DNA from: Calendula officinalis
Taxonomy: Eukaryota > Streptophyta > Magnoliopsida > Asterales > Asteraceae
Direction of reading: 5' to 3'
Assembly: GCA_963853835.1 (NCBI GenBank)
Contig: OY970835.1
Coordinates: 6,563,501 to 6,627,500, forward strand
DNA: 64,000 nucleotides
Part shown: piece after piece, positions 48,531 through 62,990 of the stretch
Layout: every line of letters starts with the position of its first letter
Position numbering within the stretch: the stretch's first letter is position 1
Translations under genes and position numbers: made by a program
The notes under the pieces: generated by a model
Told to the model about the DNA's origin: nothing
The model's input: the letters and a program-made list of their open reading frames with translations, nothing else
The model's database searches: none

Positions 48531-48718
48531 TTTTTTTATGGCAAGTTAGTTAGTTAGTAGTTCGAGTCAGACAGTGATATTCAAAAGGGCAGTATGTCTT
48601 CCCTCGAACCCAACATATGAGGAATAAACACCACCATCTTATTCACCTGAGGAAATGCCTTCAATTAAATTCGATCCCGAGACCTTGTGAAGGAAAACCC
48701 CCAAGAATTTCCTTGGTG
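48531..48718 (-). mobile_element. Possible SINE, minus orientation
   Basis: On the minus strand it begins near CTGGCCACCAAGGAAATTC, contains GGTCTCGGGATCGAATTT (B-box-like) and ends GCCATAAAAAAAAATTG. Short flanks AGTTCAA and AGTTCAT could be a target duplication. Weaker than the two other SINE calls. Confidence 0.4.
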
Positions 48719-48719
48719 G

Positions 48720-49000
48720 CCAGTTCATATCTACACAAATTTGTTTTTAATGTTGATAGACCTATCCTAAAACATATACTTTTGATAATTAAAATATACC
48801 TAAAAGATAAATTCAATTGATATTGTATTAAAAGAAAAGGAGAAACAGCTAGTGTAGTTAGTAGGTGGTTTGAAGATGCAAATTGGATGATAAATTAATT
48901 AATTTAATGGTGAGTGTGTAGTCAAAGAAATTACTCAATGAGGTGTCTACGTGATTTAATTACATCACTAATTATTTATCTTCCTCAATCCTCACCCAAC
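48720..49000. other. Upstream flank of MIR166
   Basis: AT-rich sequence with no gene seen. It probably includes distal promoter of the MIR166 locus. Confidence 0.35.
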
Positions 49001-49025
49001 TACTCTCTCTCTCTTCTCTTCTCTC

Positions 49026-49035
49026 TTTATATAGC
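49026..49035 (+). promoter_or_regulatory. Putative TATA box of MIR166
   Basis: TTTATATAGC follows a CT-rich tract (49000-49025) about 105 bp upstream of the hairpin. Position and context fit a Pol II core promoter for the primary miRNA transcript. No experimental start site is implied. Confidence 0.5.
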
Positions 49036-49127
49036 TTCTATCTGGCCTTAGGGTTTGCCATCTTCATTCTCTCCTTCTCTCTCTATATATACATACATTT
49101 GTATATATCTATATCTATCTATCACCC

Positions 49128-49278
49128 AAACCAGCTGTGGTTTGTGGGGGATGTTGGCTGGCTCGATGCATTCACTTTCAGAAGAGAAAATTGATTCATA
49201 ATTTCTCTCTAATATCTCTTCAGGAAAAGTGACAGGCATCGGACCAGGCTTCATTCCTCTCAAACCCCTTTGCTAATT
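49128..49278 (+). ncRNA. MIR166: MIR166 precursor hairpin
   Basis: The 21-nt mature strand at 49239-49259 (TCGGACCAGGCTTCATTCC plus TC) is the miR166 sequence with a CTC-type 3' end, as I recall from rice miR166g/h. On the 5' arm, 49147-49167 (GATGTTGGCTGGCTCGA core) is a miR166* partner. Between them GCATTCACTTTC…GAAAAGTGACAGGC continues the stem and GAAGAGAAAATTGATTCATAATTTC lies in the loop region (split here only for description). miR166 directs cleavage of class III HD-ZIP mRNAs (PHB/PHV/REV type), setting leaf polarity, meristem and vascular patterning; this is established for the family. The mature strand is on the 3' arm as expected. Confidence 0.93.
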
Positions 49279-50465
49279 CATCTATTTTATGCTTTTATAA
49301 CCTGTTTTATGCATTTATGTTTAAAAATATAGATCGAAAAAGATGGAGATTTGCACATTCGTTGTTTTTTATCGGCTGACCATCCGTTTTGCAGGTAGCA
49401 TCGATATTTTTTAAGGGTTTGTGTTCTTAGTTTATTATTTATTATCCAAAGATGCGTGTTCTTGATGTGAGGCTTAGGTTTCATCCAATCAAAATACGCA
49501 GTAATTCAGACTTCAAATAGATACAGTACAACTTCATGATGAGTCTCTCAAAACCCAGAAAATACGAACGAGATCTAAATATATAATCATTTCCTAATCA
49601 TTGTAACACGTACATTTGTCATCATTTCACTTTTTAATTAATTTTTTTTTTCTTGAGATTAAAAGCATAGATCCATGTTTCTTTTTTTATTCAATCTTTT
49701 AAGATGATATATATCATGTTTTTTTAACTGTTTAATTCTACTAGATTATAAGATTTAAAGTTGCAATTAATCTTTTAAGTTAATGGTAAAAGCAGTAAGA
49801 TTGTAATTAATCACGACATGTTCTATGGTCCAATGAAAAAATCGAATCTTGCAATCTTTTTATTATCCTGCTTTAGCAATCTTCTACGCAGGCACAATCC
49901 ATCCTCCTCTTTTAAAAACTTATTACATTAACTCAACTTATAAATGTATACTAAAGAAAACATTTAGGTATAATTTAGGTTGATTTATGAAATTTGTAAA
50001 CACATTCTCTTTTTACAAAAGAGGCAAACACAAAATACAGCCGAATACACATGCGCCTGTTAGTAATTTATATTAAATCCATATACATTAAACTTGATTG
50101 GACAAACTTGTAAACATATATAGACATCCAGCTAGATGCCAATTGTTCCTAATTTATATATCACGATTCTTTTTCTTGAACACTACAAAACTATTAAACA
50201 ATGATTTAATAAAAAAAATTGAATTTACAAGTTTTTTTGAACGGAATTTACAAGTTATTGCCCTGTGTATTATGTTAGTGTAAAATTTTCGAGTCAACAT
50301 GGTTAGAGTTAATAAAAGTCAACATGGTTAAAGTTAATAAATAGGTAAGCGGAGAGATCTTTGTTCAACTTACCTAAGGAAAGTTGAGTTTTTAACTTTA
50401 AAAGATTATTAAATATCAAATCTTTTATAACTATAAGAATATTTTTATAAAATTTGAAAAATATA
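49279..50465. other. 3' flank of MIR166, no gene seen
   Basis: AT-rich DNA likely to contain the rest of the primary miR166 transcript near its left end. No ORF longer than 65 codons is convincing and no repeat border is clear. Confidence 0.4.
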
Positions 50466-50641
50466 TGATGGCGGGGCGGGGTTTTCGGGCGGGGTTTTCG
50501 GGCGGGGTTTTCATATGCCCTAGAAATCCGCCCCAAACATTCGTGTTTTCCAAAATTCAAAACCGTTGACATCGGCTTTTTTCGGGGGCGGTTTTTTCGG
50601 GGCGGTTTTTTCGGGGTTTTCGGTTTTTATGCTCACCCCTA
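50466..50641. mobile_element. Truncated hAT-like MITE, right end only
   Basis: Repeated GGGGCGGGGTTTTCGG words end at TTTTTATGCTCACCCCTA (50641), the same CACCCCTA end as the hAT MITEs at 36-713 and 52483-53265. No matching TAGGGGTG start was found to the left. Confidence 0.4.
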
Positions 50642-50686
50642 GTCTAATTGGTGTAGTTTGTAATATCCGTGAGAATGAGTTCCAAC

Positions 50687-51263
50687 TAGACGTGGCAAAT
50701 GGGTCGTGTTGTGTCGGGTTCGTGTCGTGTCGATACCTTAAACGTGTTGAGACCCCTAAACCCAAACCCGAGACGTTTAATAAACGTGTTGAAAATGTTG
50801 ACCCAAACCTGACACAGTTAATTTCGTGTCAACCCGACCCAACCCGTGTAACCCGTTTAACCTGTTAAAATTCGTATATAGCGATTAAACATAACAAAAA
50901 TCCAACAAAAATATAATAAAAATACAAAAAACATAATATTAATCCAACAAAAGCGTAATATAATTAGATATTAACCTAAATATGCAATAAAAGCTCAATT
51001 TTTTCTACTACAATTAATAAGTTATAATATTTACGTATAATATATTTAAAAATATAAAATTTATTAAAATATATATACACTTAACGGGTGATTCGGGTTA
51101 CTTTCGAGTTGAAAATATTGACACTAACCCAACCCGTTTAACTTTCGTGTCGTGTCGAGTCAACCCATTTACTTAAACGTGTCGAAACCTCTAACCCAAA
51201 CCCACTAATTTCGTGTCGGGTTCGTGTCGAGTTTTCGTGTCGTGTCTGATTTTGCCAGGTCTA
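50687..51263. mobile_element. hAT-type MITE, 577 bp, TSD GTTCCAAC
   Basis: The ends are TAGACGTGGCAAA and the inverse of TTTTGCCAGGTCTA. The 8-bp direct repeat GTTCCAAC at 50679-50686 and 51264-51271 is perfect. Both arms are rich in CGTGTCGTGTCG and CCCAACCCG words. A 100-codon frame across the left arm is not a gene. Confidence 0.88.
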
Positions 51264-52192
51264 GTTCCAACAATGACGATATAGTTAATCGTGTTCCACC
51301 TGATTATTTTGTAAAAAGATTCAAAACCACATTAAGATATTTAATCCTTGTTAAATTTTATTATTATTAAATTAAGATGATATGTTATGTATAGTAAGGG
51401 GTTTTTTTTTCCAAAATTGTTTTATTGTACAACAACTTCTTATAATATTATACTTCCTTCGTTTCATTTTAAGTAATATTTTTTTCATTTTTGTCAATTT
51501 CAAAATAATTGGTATACTTTGATAATTTTATTCATTTGGTAAAAGATAATAGGTCTCATATCCACTAACCATATATCATATTTACTCTATTATAACATTT
51601 ATTATAATCTTCTACCTAAAAAACTTCAAAAGCAAAACTGTATGACGTCTTAAAAAGAGAGGGAGAAATTACTACGTTAGAAATTTTTTTAGATGCCGGA
51701 TATAAGGATCGACTCATGAGCAGAGGCTTTTACAAGTGAACTTGTTAACAACATACCTAGCTATGCTTATCACTGCACTGTTTTCACTATGACCAACCTT
51801 TTTATTCATCTACTATTCCTTTACCCCCTACAAATTCCAAAACTCCGTTGACCATCTTGATTTTTGGAATGCATAAAAGGCCTACAACTTTTTGTAATTT
51901 GGGGCATTTTTCCTTCTTGATTCCATCAACATCATTTTTTCATTTATTGTGTTTGACTTGTATCAAAAAGCATGTTTGCCAGGAGATCTTGTAGTACTCG
52001 AATGAGCCTCATGTAGTCATGTATATTCAATAAGAAAAAATATCAAACTTGGTTTATTTATTTTTAGTTCTCTATAAAATATGACATTAAAAATAGATGC
52101 TTGTCAAGCACATTATCTTTAAGGTTGTGTGTTTGTGCAATGTCAAAGTGATTGACTTTGCATTAAATTAAAATGGCATCTCTTTATGGAAG
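51264..52192. other. Intergenic with a Stowaway-like MITE
   Basis: A mariner-type MITE is likely at 51453-51669 (CTTCCTTCGTTTCATTTTAAG at the left, inverted CTTAAAAAGAGAGGGAGAAA at the right, preceded by TA). The remainder is AT-rich with no gene seen. Confidence 0.45.
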
Positions 52193-52205
52193 CAATGACG
52201 GAATA

Positions 52206-52332
52206 GATTTTTTTTTTGGAACGGCAAATCTAATCTATTCCTAATTACCACATATGTTCACGACGGGACTTGAAACCCTGAACACAAGGTCAAGAGGCAC
52301 ACACCATACCGCTAGGCCAAATGCCCTTTGGT
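52206..52332 (-). mobile_element. Short tRNA-derived SINE with 13-bp TSD
   Basis: On the minus strand the head reads TTGGCCTAGCGGTATGG (A-box-like) and GGGTTTCAAGTCCCG (B-box-like), and the tail ends in an A-run. The direct repeats CAATGACGGAATA at 52193-52205 and 52333-52345 are identical. It is too altered and too short in its acceptor region to be a tRNA gene. Confidence 0.8.
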
Positions 52333-52482
52333 CAATGACGGAATATATATATGCACAAATTGGGGATACATGTAGCCAGCCTATACGAATCCTTTTCACT
52401 ATATTTTATGTAGGGGATCATGTAAGTCTTCAAGTATTCGAATTAGGTGTCAAATGTCATCAAATAAACCGGTTACCGTAAG

Positions 52483-53265
52483 TAGGGGTGTCAAATTTGT
52501 ACCGAACAAAATCAGCCAACATGCTACCAACCATACCAAGTATAGTTGGTAGCCAATATGTTGGTAGCCAACATGTTTGGTTGGTAGTACCGTACCAATT
52601 GTGTAATCATGGTACGGTAATGGTACACAAATTTTAAATACCACGGTATACCGTACCAACCAAGATATATATTATATGATTTTTAGTTTAATATATTATA
52701 ACAAACTAGCAACCTATCTGCCCAAGATTCCAATTAGATATTAAAATATAAGATAATTTATTTAAATTATAGATGTGCCCAAAAAATATCTCTGAAACTA
52801 ATATAATATAATAAGACATACTTATTTTAACTTTAAAACTAAAAACATCTTTGAAAATATAATATTTTATATGTACATTCACACAAATCAGTGATTCAGT
52901 TACGACAAGATAGCTACATCTTTTGTTACTTTATCGTACTAGATTATGTTTATATAGCACGTAACATATTATATCATTTTGCTTATTTTGTTTCTTTGTT
53001 CGGAACACTTGTTAATATGTTTAACTGGTCGATAATGATAAAATATCATTGTTCTTTTGTTATTAATTTTTTTAATTTCATATGAGTTAGTGATGTTGGT
53101 ATATACCATTACCAATTTGTACCAACCAAGATTGTTGGTAGCCAAACAAATTGGTACCAAGTAAACTTGGTATGGTAATGGTAGATAAATCAGTGTACCA
53201 ATTATAGTTGGTACGGTACGCGGTATGAGAAAAATATACGTGGTACCGTACCATGTTCACCCCTA
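52483..53265. mobile_element. hAT-type MITE, 783 bp, TSD ACCGTAAG
   Basis: Starts TAGGGGTGTCAAATTTGTACCG and ends GTACCATGTTCACCCCTA. The direct repeat ACCGTAAG is at 52475-52482 and 53266-53273. The arms contain many GGTACGGTA and TTGGTACCAA words in inverted positions. It has the same TIR start as the element at 36-713. Confidence 0.9.
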
Positions 53266-53273
53266 ACCGTAAG

Positions 53274-54290
53274 CCAAAGTCCTAATTGGTTGCCCTCAAG
53301 ACGCAACTTGACATGAGAATACAGGGGCTAGATTGTCGTTAATTATAAGTTAATTACTGAGGCCTAAGTCTAGGGACCATTGAGTAATAAACTGATCTTG
53401 ATTATGGAATTCTGTCATAATTAGATTAGGGTTTAGAGGCTATAAATACAATGCTTATGGTAATCATTTGACAACACTTTTGGTGCCTACACCCTCTCGG
53501 TTGATCCCCACCGTCGACCACCTTCGCCCAAGACGGTCGTCCACTATCGTGGACCACCGTCGAGCGCCGCCGTTGAACCGCCGAACACCGCCACCGTGTT
53601 CCTCCGGGACTTCAGTTTCGGTGTAAATAGTCGTGGGTTCTCACCGAGTGCTTTATACTACCTAGTAGTATATCGTCTCGACCGATCATGATTTTGGATG
53701 TAAACCATTGGAGGGATTCTTTTTTGGATCTGTGTCATCTTGTACGATGACTCGTACACATTCACGAAGAAAAGAAGGTTTTATTGGGTTGCACCCACTA
53801 TAAGTATTATTTCGTTAGTTACTTTAGTTTTATAAACATACCGGTCCATATATATTTTTGCATGAATTAACTTGCCATGATTATATGTGTTAATGCCATG
53901 AAATCCCAACAAATAGTATGACTTAAATTTTAAATGTACTTATTGACTTATTTGATCCATGAGGTAATATAATGAGTATGAGTTAATCCAACATTTAAAA
54001 TCCTATATTTAAGTGCACATGAGAGTGGCATTATTCTCTATGCAATGTTCGGTCTATATGAACAATCTACTTACTCTCCATGACAGTCTTTATTTAATAC
54101 TTATTCCCATGAGTACGATTTGTTTAAGTAATTTAAAATTACTTTGGAATTGGGAGTGAGATATAAACACGCAAAAGTGAAATGCAAAATAAATCCTATA
54201 TAAATTGATAGCAACTTAGCATATTATTAATTCTCTATCAATAAATCACCAATTCATATATATTGTACATATTTCAATTTAAATAAACTA
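53274..54290. other. Unassigned, LTR-like patch
   Basis: A possible promoter GGCTATAAATACAATGC near 53439 is followed by a GC-rich stretch (53490-53630) rich in CACCGTCGACCACC and CCGCC words, resembling the end of an LTR and a leader. No second copy or primer site was found, so it is left unassigned. The rest is AT-rich. Confidence 0.35.
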
Positions 54291-54600
54291 CTTCCTCCGT
54301 TTTAAAATAAGTGACACGCTTTTTTTTAGGGTGATTTAAAATAAGTGAAATACTTTGAAAAATTACCTTATTTGGCAAAAATAGTGGGACCCACACCCAC
54401 TAACTATCTACTTTAACAAAATGAAATGACTTATTTACTCTTATTTTTTTACTTTTAAACATCATTAACCTCACTTTATTCAAAATGTGTGGGACCCATT
54501 CCCCACTAACCATTCAATTAATATAATTTAATCATCTTATAATGTTTTGCTTCAAAAACCATGAAACCTAAAGTGTGTCACTTATTTTGAATCTGAGGAT
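54291..54600. mobile_element. Stowaway-like MITE
   Basis: The left end CTTCCTCCGTTTTAAAATAAGTGACAC is matched by the inverted right end GTGTCACTTATTTTGAATCTGAGGAT, with TA on both sides. Non-coding, about 310 bp. Confidence 0.7.
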
Positions 54601-55084
54601 TACATATGTCGTTCTCAAATCTAGTGTATATCGATCTAACATGTTCAACATGCTTAGATCGATTTCATCCTTTCAAGAAGCATTCAGTCAAGATACTCTT
54701 CTGATATTGTTTGGATAAATTTTTCAAAAATGCTTTTTGAAAATTTTATCTAAACATGCCCCATTAAGGGCATAAAATTACTTCAATAATTTCATCTCAA
54801 CTCCATACTTTCTTCTTCAATAAAATTACTCTCCAATTAAGGGCATAAAATGCTTACATTTTGCAGGTGTTTTGTTGCTTATTGATCTACTGTTACTTCT
54901 TTTAAATGTTGAGAAATCGAATTCTTACAATTTCGTAAGCTATAATAAGAGCTAATGCGGGACCAGCCAATCCTCTGTTCGGTTATATGTTAGATTATGT
55001 ATTCCAGTAGCGTGTTTTCTCAAATGTGTTTTGATGTTATTGTTTCTAAATTTGACCTTTTAATTACAATCAATAGATTTAGAA

Positions 55085-55175
55085 TGTGTCTAGACCTTGC
55101 CATCTACGGGGGTGCCCAGAAGATGTTCGATGTAATGCCTGACAGAATTGTGGTTACATGGTCGGCTACTATCTA
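55085..55175 (+). pseudogene. PPR-protein remnant
   Basis: The plus frame reads GAQKMFDVMPDRIVVTWSATI then a stop. This is the signature of a pentatricopeptide-repeat protein (…SARKVFDEMPDRNVVSWTAMI…). Only about one repeat is left, without a start codon or neighbours, so it is a fragment of a former gene. About 55175-55515 shows no feature. Confidence 0.6.
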
Positions 55176-55519
55176 GTCTTTCTTATGTTTTGGTGCCAAA
55201 TATTTAACAATCACTTAAACCCTTTTGCATGAAAACTAGTTTCTAGGACATGGATTTCTTGATGTACAACACAAATAAGTTGTCGTGTAAACGAATTAGC
55301 TCAAACTCTTTAGATCACTCCAACAACCATTCTTATTGATAATATTGAGTCTATACAAAACCACTATATAATGTACAAAAGTTGTAGCCTAAAGAAAAAC
55401 ATCAATGACTAATATTAATGTCATAAATATATGCAATTAATGTATAAGTTATGATTTACAGTAGTCCTTTCTTTCAATCTAAAGTAATTATTTATTCATA
55501 AAATTGTATGGATGCAGTG

Positions 55520-55960
55520 AAAACACTTTAATTAATACTCGGCCAACTAATAAACTCTCTAAAATAATAAGTTTGTTCGGTCCCTAGGCAAATGTAAAAA
55601 ATCGAAAAACTCGATAAATTAATAAGATAATAATTTTTTAGGTAATCTCTTTATAATTTTCAGTCTCAAAAAAAATCATAAATTACTAATTCATTGAAAC
55701 TTTTGTTTACATTTATTATACTTCGAAAGTCATTATTGATTTCCAATGCATATGAACGCAATGACTACTAATTTACGTTGAGTCTCAAGATTCGCTGCAA
55801 GGTAATTCTAAGAGGCATAGACTAATTTGTTTTTTTTGGTTTAGCATGTAAAGTATAATTACTTAATAACAATTTAAATTAATAATTATTAATTTATCGA
55901 TAAATTAATAAATCTCTAAATTAATAAATTTATCGGATACCGACATTATTAATTTAAAAA
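55520..55960 (+). repeat. Dispersed repeat, copy 1 (inverted to copy 2)
   Basis: Ordered blocks AAAACTCGATAAATTAATAAG, TTTTTTAGGTAATCTCTTTATAA, TTACGTTGAGTC, GGCATAGACTAATTTG, AATTACTTAATAAC and ATTAATTTATCGATAAATTAATAA also appear, reversed, at about 62560-62990. It may be a MITE or fragments of a DNA transposon. The following 55960-56330 holds nothing recognisable. Confidence 0.6.
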
Positions 55961-56330
55961 GTTTTTACTGAAGTAACAATTCATTGCTCTTTAAAAAAAT
56001 ATGAAGAACCACAAAAACATTCAAAAAAAAAAATTTCTCCATCATTTATTTTGCAAACATACTTCAGTGTTAATTTCTTGCCTTTAAGAAAAACAAAATC
56101 GTTAGTTTGCTATAAAACTACAAGTTCTGCTACCTCCTTAATATTGCTAAAATCTTGATTCATTTGCTTTGTCAAATTGAATCATTTGAAACCTAATCTT
56201 AGTACCTAACTACCTATTCTCGGCAGTCATGAAAGCTAAAAAGAAACAAGACCAACCATAATTCCTTGGGATTGTAGCTAGTTCTCCCACACGATATCAA
56301 ATACTCTAATCTTGATATTCATGCACGATT

Positions 56331-57814
<1,484 letters not shown>

Positions 57815-58371
57815 TTTACTCCAAAAATAATTAACTACAAATTTTGGAAATTGTATTTAAAATACAAAAATGAATAGAATGTTATTGGCTTTGCATACAG
57901 CTTTTGATGAAACCTTCTAACTACTCATATGGTTTGTAAAATAAATTATGAAACTATGAAGCAAATCAGTTTGTTTGTTTTAGAACCTTAAAGCTAGTTT
58001 CATGCAAAATAAAGAAATTAGTGTGCCAATCGTGCATATTTATGCCAAAATATGGGGTTTAATTAGTGGATGTAATTAATTAATCAACTCTGATCAGTTG
58101 AAGATTTATAAGTCAAGAACAGATAAATAGGATAACTTTGTGGATATATTTCGGTTTAAACCTCCATCAAGTTGACATTTTCGATATCTCTCCACATTTT
58201 TTAAGTCACGTGCAAAACTAACCATCTAAATTGGAGGAGAATCAAGAATATTTTCGGAAGCATTAATTTAGATTTTGTACCTTTTAGGGTGTATAATTGG
58301 TCCGCAAGGATTAAGTTTCTTGACCAAAGATTAAACCGGTAATTAAGAAAACTGCCATCAACTGTGGATAT
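57815..58371. other. Expansin upstream region
   Basis: About 0.56 kb between the expansin start and the solo LTR. It holds a CCAAT-type box (GCCAATAAC on the minus strand, about 57888) and AT-rich TATA-like sequence (TATTTTAAATAC, about 57855). A 78-codon frame at 58201-58437 is not called. Confidence 0.45.
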
Positions 58372-60212
58372 TGTGACAATCTTCAAAATCTGATGTTTGA
58401 CCCGACTATGATTGTAACCCACTTTGTCTTGGTACAATCAGTTCATTAATGAAAGCAATCATTTTTCATTTAAGTATAACATAAATCATACATTTTATGT
58501 TGTTAGTACAAATTGTTATAATATATGCACATGTCAACGTCAATTTATCTGTGTTTATACAATGAAAACTGCAACTTAGCGAGTTGGTGACATAACGTAA
58601 ACGTGAACTAGACCAAAAAAAAAAAAGTATATATAAATTTTATAATTTATACTGAAATACTAGTTCAACCAAAGTAATTGGTACAAAAATGGGTACAAAC
58701 TATCTTATTATAATAAAGATACAAGCTTAATATTTAGTACAATATGAGAATATCGAAAGTGATCAAATGTATTTATGAAGTGATATGATTAATTTTGTAA
58801 AACCTCAGTTAAACTATTTTACGAGACCAACATACCAGTATTCACGTAATTGATATACCTATTAAAAGTTTTAAACAGATACTTTTATCCAAACTCTAAC
58901 TCTCGTACGAATATGTAACAAACTAACCGGAGCTTATGGGATTAAATTAATTGACCAGTTACCTATCATCCCACCACCCCCCATGATCCGGTAAACAACA
59001 CGTGCCCTTCATGTTTTATGATTATTTTATTCCATTTAAATCAATCTGATCACAATCACTGTTATCAACATTAAAGCTTGCCACCCAACCCTCATTTATG
59101 TGAAATGTAACTGATTCCCTTTTAAGGTGGTGGTTAACTTATACGTCTATTTTGTTAAATGTTAATTTAATATAACCTGATAACTACTCATAGCATCTCT
59201 TCCTAAAACCCACATGCTACGTCTTTCCCTTAACGGACCGTGGATCTCACCACCCATCCGTTAAAACCCCACGACCTTCTCTCTCGTTGTTTCGATATTA
59301 TGTCGGGCAGCACATCAAGAAATCCGGCCAAACAAATAAATCTCCGGCAACAACAAAACAAAACAAAACCAGGAAATAGATTTACTATCTCTCTCTAAGT
59401 TGAACCAGAAGCTCCGGTGAAGATTCCTTGCTCCTTCCGACGAGCACAGCAACATCAGGCGCCATCATCTCGTCTTCTTCATACAACTCAAGCACGGACC
59501 AGGCTCTAATTGTCCGTCGAGCAAAAACCGCGTATCCGGCGACATCTCACCGACAGCCGGCGAAACCGAGCAGAAAAACCCAGCCGTCTCTTCTTGCTTG
59601 TTTTTCCGGCAACTAACCTACACCATCTTCTTTGCGTTTCCGACGAGCTCAAGATCGGTACCTCACAATCTTCGGCCAAGCAAACAATCCCAGCAAACCT
59701 CCGGCGATCCACCGAACCATCTCCGATCTCCAGTCTCGTCTCTCGAGCTCGGCTCTCTTTCTATGAAGGTATAACATTCTTTCTCTCTCTTTTCGATTTG
59801 GTGTCCGAGTGTATACGTTGGTCGTCATCGTCGGTGTTCTTTATTTTTCCCTCCCAACCGAAGATTGGACCAGCTTTTCATTTAAACTCAACCCAGTTAA
59901 CAAACAAGCCCAATTCAGCCAACCGAAAACCCGAGTCTAATTCGCGATTTATATTTTCTCAGCCTAACTTCGTTTGTCTTATTCCTCTTAATGAAAGTCA
60001 GGTTTTTAGAATAAAATGATAAAACATTATTAAGTTGTTCTTATTATTTATTCACTTAAGTTTATAATTACGCCGTTACTATTTATTTGAATGATTTAAT
60101 AATCTTCATTTATTTAGCTTTCTTAAATTATATAACAATTAAAATTATTTAAATAATTATTTATTGTAACGCAAATCATTTGCTTTCGAAGTATGATCTG
60201 TTTTCCAAGAAA

Positions 60213-60319
<107 letters not shown>

Positions 60320-61099
60320 AAACAAACATATTTTAAATACACGACCACCTTAAAACGTCACCAACGTATCGCTTGAGTCAGATCTTCCTTTAGGGAATCA
60401 TTTTGCATAGACGAATCATTTAGACTGTTATTCATTTAATTATTTATATGCATTTAGGGTGCTATAATCATTTGGTTGGAAACCACGTTAATGTCTACAT
60501 ATTTGGAATGCATTGCATCAGGTGAGTTCACAGCCCCACTTTTTACCGCATTTTATGTACTGTTTTATAACTTTGGGGTGGAAAACATAACAACTGCTTT
60601 TATAAATCTATTTGTGACTTTCAATTCACAACCTCTCTTTTACTACGTTTTGACTATTTCACTTTTAAGTGAAAAACATAACAACTATTTTATAAATGTT
60701 TATAATATTTATAAATGTTTACTATATCGTGATGAAAACTATTTTTGGAAACTTGACAACGAATCCTTATCTCGGACTAGGTTTAGATGTAGTGCATGGA
60801 AGTGCGTATATGCTTACATACCATAATCATTAGCTAGTTGCGACTAGGCCATGGATATGCAGATAGTACTATTGGTTGAGACTCCCCCTCCCACACGTTA
60901 TTGATCATTTATTATCGATGTTTATCGAACCACGAGGAGTGTATATCCATATTGGAAATGCGTTTTAGAGTTGTTGTTTTGGTTATGGACTTAGGGTCGA
61001 GATTTTAACTTAAAAGGGTATAGCTAACCTTTTAGGGGATCACCGTCACATGTTTCTTCTTGCGATTTATCGTGCCCCTGTTCTCGGAGCAGGTCATTT

Positions 61100-61385
61100 T
61101 TAACATTTATATCATCACTCAATTTTTTGCCAACGATGGCATACGAAAACTATTATTTCTATTACTGCTTTTGAGCAGACTAATTTAACGTTTATATCAT
61201 CACACAATTTTTGCCAACGATGGCATACAAAAACGATTATTTCAACTACTGCTTTTGAGCAGACTATTTACTATTTTTACCAACGATGACATATGAAACT
61301 ACTGTTTCTACTACTGCTTTTGAGCAGACTATTTTAACTTTTATATCATCAAACTATTTTTGCTATGAATGGCATACAAAACTAT
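61100..61385. repeat. Tandem repeats of about 75-85 bp in solo LTR
   Basis: The words GCCAACGATGGCATACGAAAAC, CTACTGCTTTTGAGCAGACTA and TTTATATCATCA recur three to four times. GATGGCAT and TGCTTTTGAGCAG are short palindromic segments. Confidence 0.8.
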
Positions 61386-62334
61386 GGAACCATTTGAACT
61401 TATTAAAAACCTGTGAATTCACTCAATAATTTTGTTGATACTTTTACTTATGTTTTTCAGGTATCTAAGCTAAGCATTGAGTCGCATGCATTGGAGTCAA
61501 GCTTTCGATTTTGTAAAGATGTCACCTCTAAATTTTAGTTAAAAACTATGTTTTTATTCAACTACTTTGGTTACATTAAATTTTGGTGACATTACTTTTT
61601 ATCAAACATTTATTGTTTACGATAATCATATGCTATGCTTACTCATGAAGTCGCACGCCCGTTCTTCCGCAAACCACTTTTGGCGGGGTGTGACAGATAT
61701 GATCAAAGACATAATAATGGTGTCACAAAAATTGGTCATTGGTATTTATGATGACAATGGTTAATTCGGTAGTTATTTAAAACTGAAGTCTTGTTTTTAA
61801 TTCTACTCTAATTTGATGTTTGAAAAAATATTAGATACATCAACCTGATCCGTTGTTTTCTACGTGTACGTTTACCTAAATGTGAGGTCGATTTAATTGT
61901 AAATTATCTCAAACGCGCAATATATATATTTTCGCTAGAAATACAATACTTGATGAAGCTTGTCCAATTATTCACCAAGTGACCAAACATGTGTAATAAA
62001 AAAAAAAGGTGTGAGAATTTCCATGTAACTCGATATGTAATCGTCATGAAAATAAATAGATTAGAGTTAAAACAAACAAGTTTGGGGTCAGATTTTAGTC
62101 CAGTCAACTAACTTGTTAATTAAACGGGACAGATTCGAGTAGATGCTAATTTAAATATGTTGATATGCTAACTTTGATTAGTTATTTGACATATCTAGAA
62201 ACAAATATTTTGGAAAGTTGTGAAAAACTTTGTAGTTTTTGTGTTGTGGTATTTTATTATAAATATATGGGGATCACAAGAGTACAACTTATGTTCATTA
62301 GTATAGTAAAAATTCTTTAAAATTTAAATAATAA

Positions 62335-62541
62335 GGGTTTTTCTAATATTTGTCTCCTAGGCACATGTTTAAGTCATTTAATTCACTCAAAGTTTCCAAT
62401 TAAACTTAAAAATCCATTTAATACATCCCTTGAAATTATGAAATATGGACTTTATTAGTGAGTAACAAGAATTTATTAGGGAACTTTAAGTGAATTGAAT
62501 GCCTTAAACATGTGCCTAGGGTGCACATGTTAGAAAAACTC
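62335..62541. mobile_element. Mutator-type MITE, 207 bp, 9-bp TSD
   Basis: Inverted arms of about 60 bp start GGGTTTTTCTAATATTTG and end CACATGTTAGAAAAACTC, with GGCACATGTTTAAG and CTTAAACATGTGCC inside. The direct repeat AAATAATAA (62326-62334, 62542-62550) is 9 bp, the Mutator target length. The region 61701-62325 to its left shows no gene. Confidence 0.88.
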
Positions 62542-62559
62542 AAATAATAACACTAGGAC

Positions 62560-62990
62560 TAGAGATATTTATTAATCTAGAGAGTTATTAATTTATCAAT
62601 ACATTATTAATTTAAAAAGTTATTAAGTAATTATGACGTATATATCAAACAATAAGGTAAATTAGTCTATGCCTTTTAAAATTACGTTGCAACGAACTGT
62701 GTGACTCAACGTAAATTAATAACTAATGTGTTCATATGTATTGAAAAACAGACAACTATTGAATCATATGTCAATAGAGTATAATATATATTTTTTTAGT
62801 TTTTATGAACTATTTATTTATGATTTTCTTGGGACGGAAAATTATAAAGGGATTTCCCAAAAAATTATTATCTTATTATTTATCGATTTTTCAATTTTTT
62901 ACATTGGTCCAAGTCGGAACTCGACAAATATATTATTTTAAAAAGGTTATTAGCTTATCGAGTATTAATTTAAAAAGTTTTTATTGCAAA
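62560..62990 (-). repeat. Dispersed repeat, copy 2 (inverted to copy 1)
   Basis: Reversed relative of 55520-55960, roughly 70-80% alike by eye along about 430 bp. Two short frames over it (62726-62941, 62805-63074) are not genes. Confidence 0.6.

Noticed and set aside
49048..49263. 71-codon frame antisense to MIR166
   Set aside because: It is the reverse strand of the miRNA hairpin; openness is incidental.
59428..60019. 169-codon Ser/Pro-rich frame
   Set aside because: Lies entirely inside a solo LTR defined by ends and TSD, with no recognisable domain.
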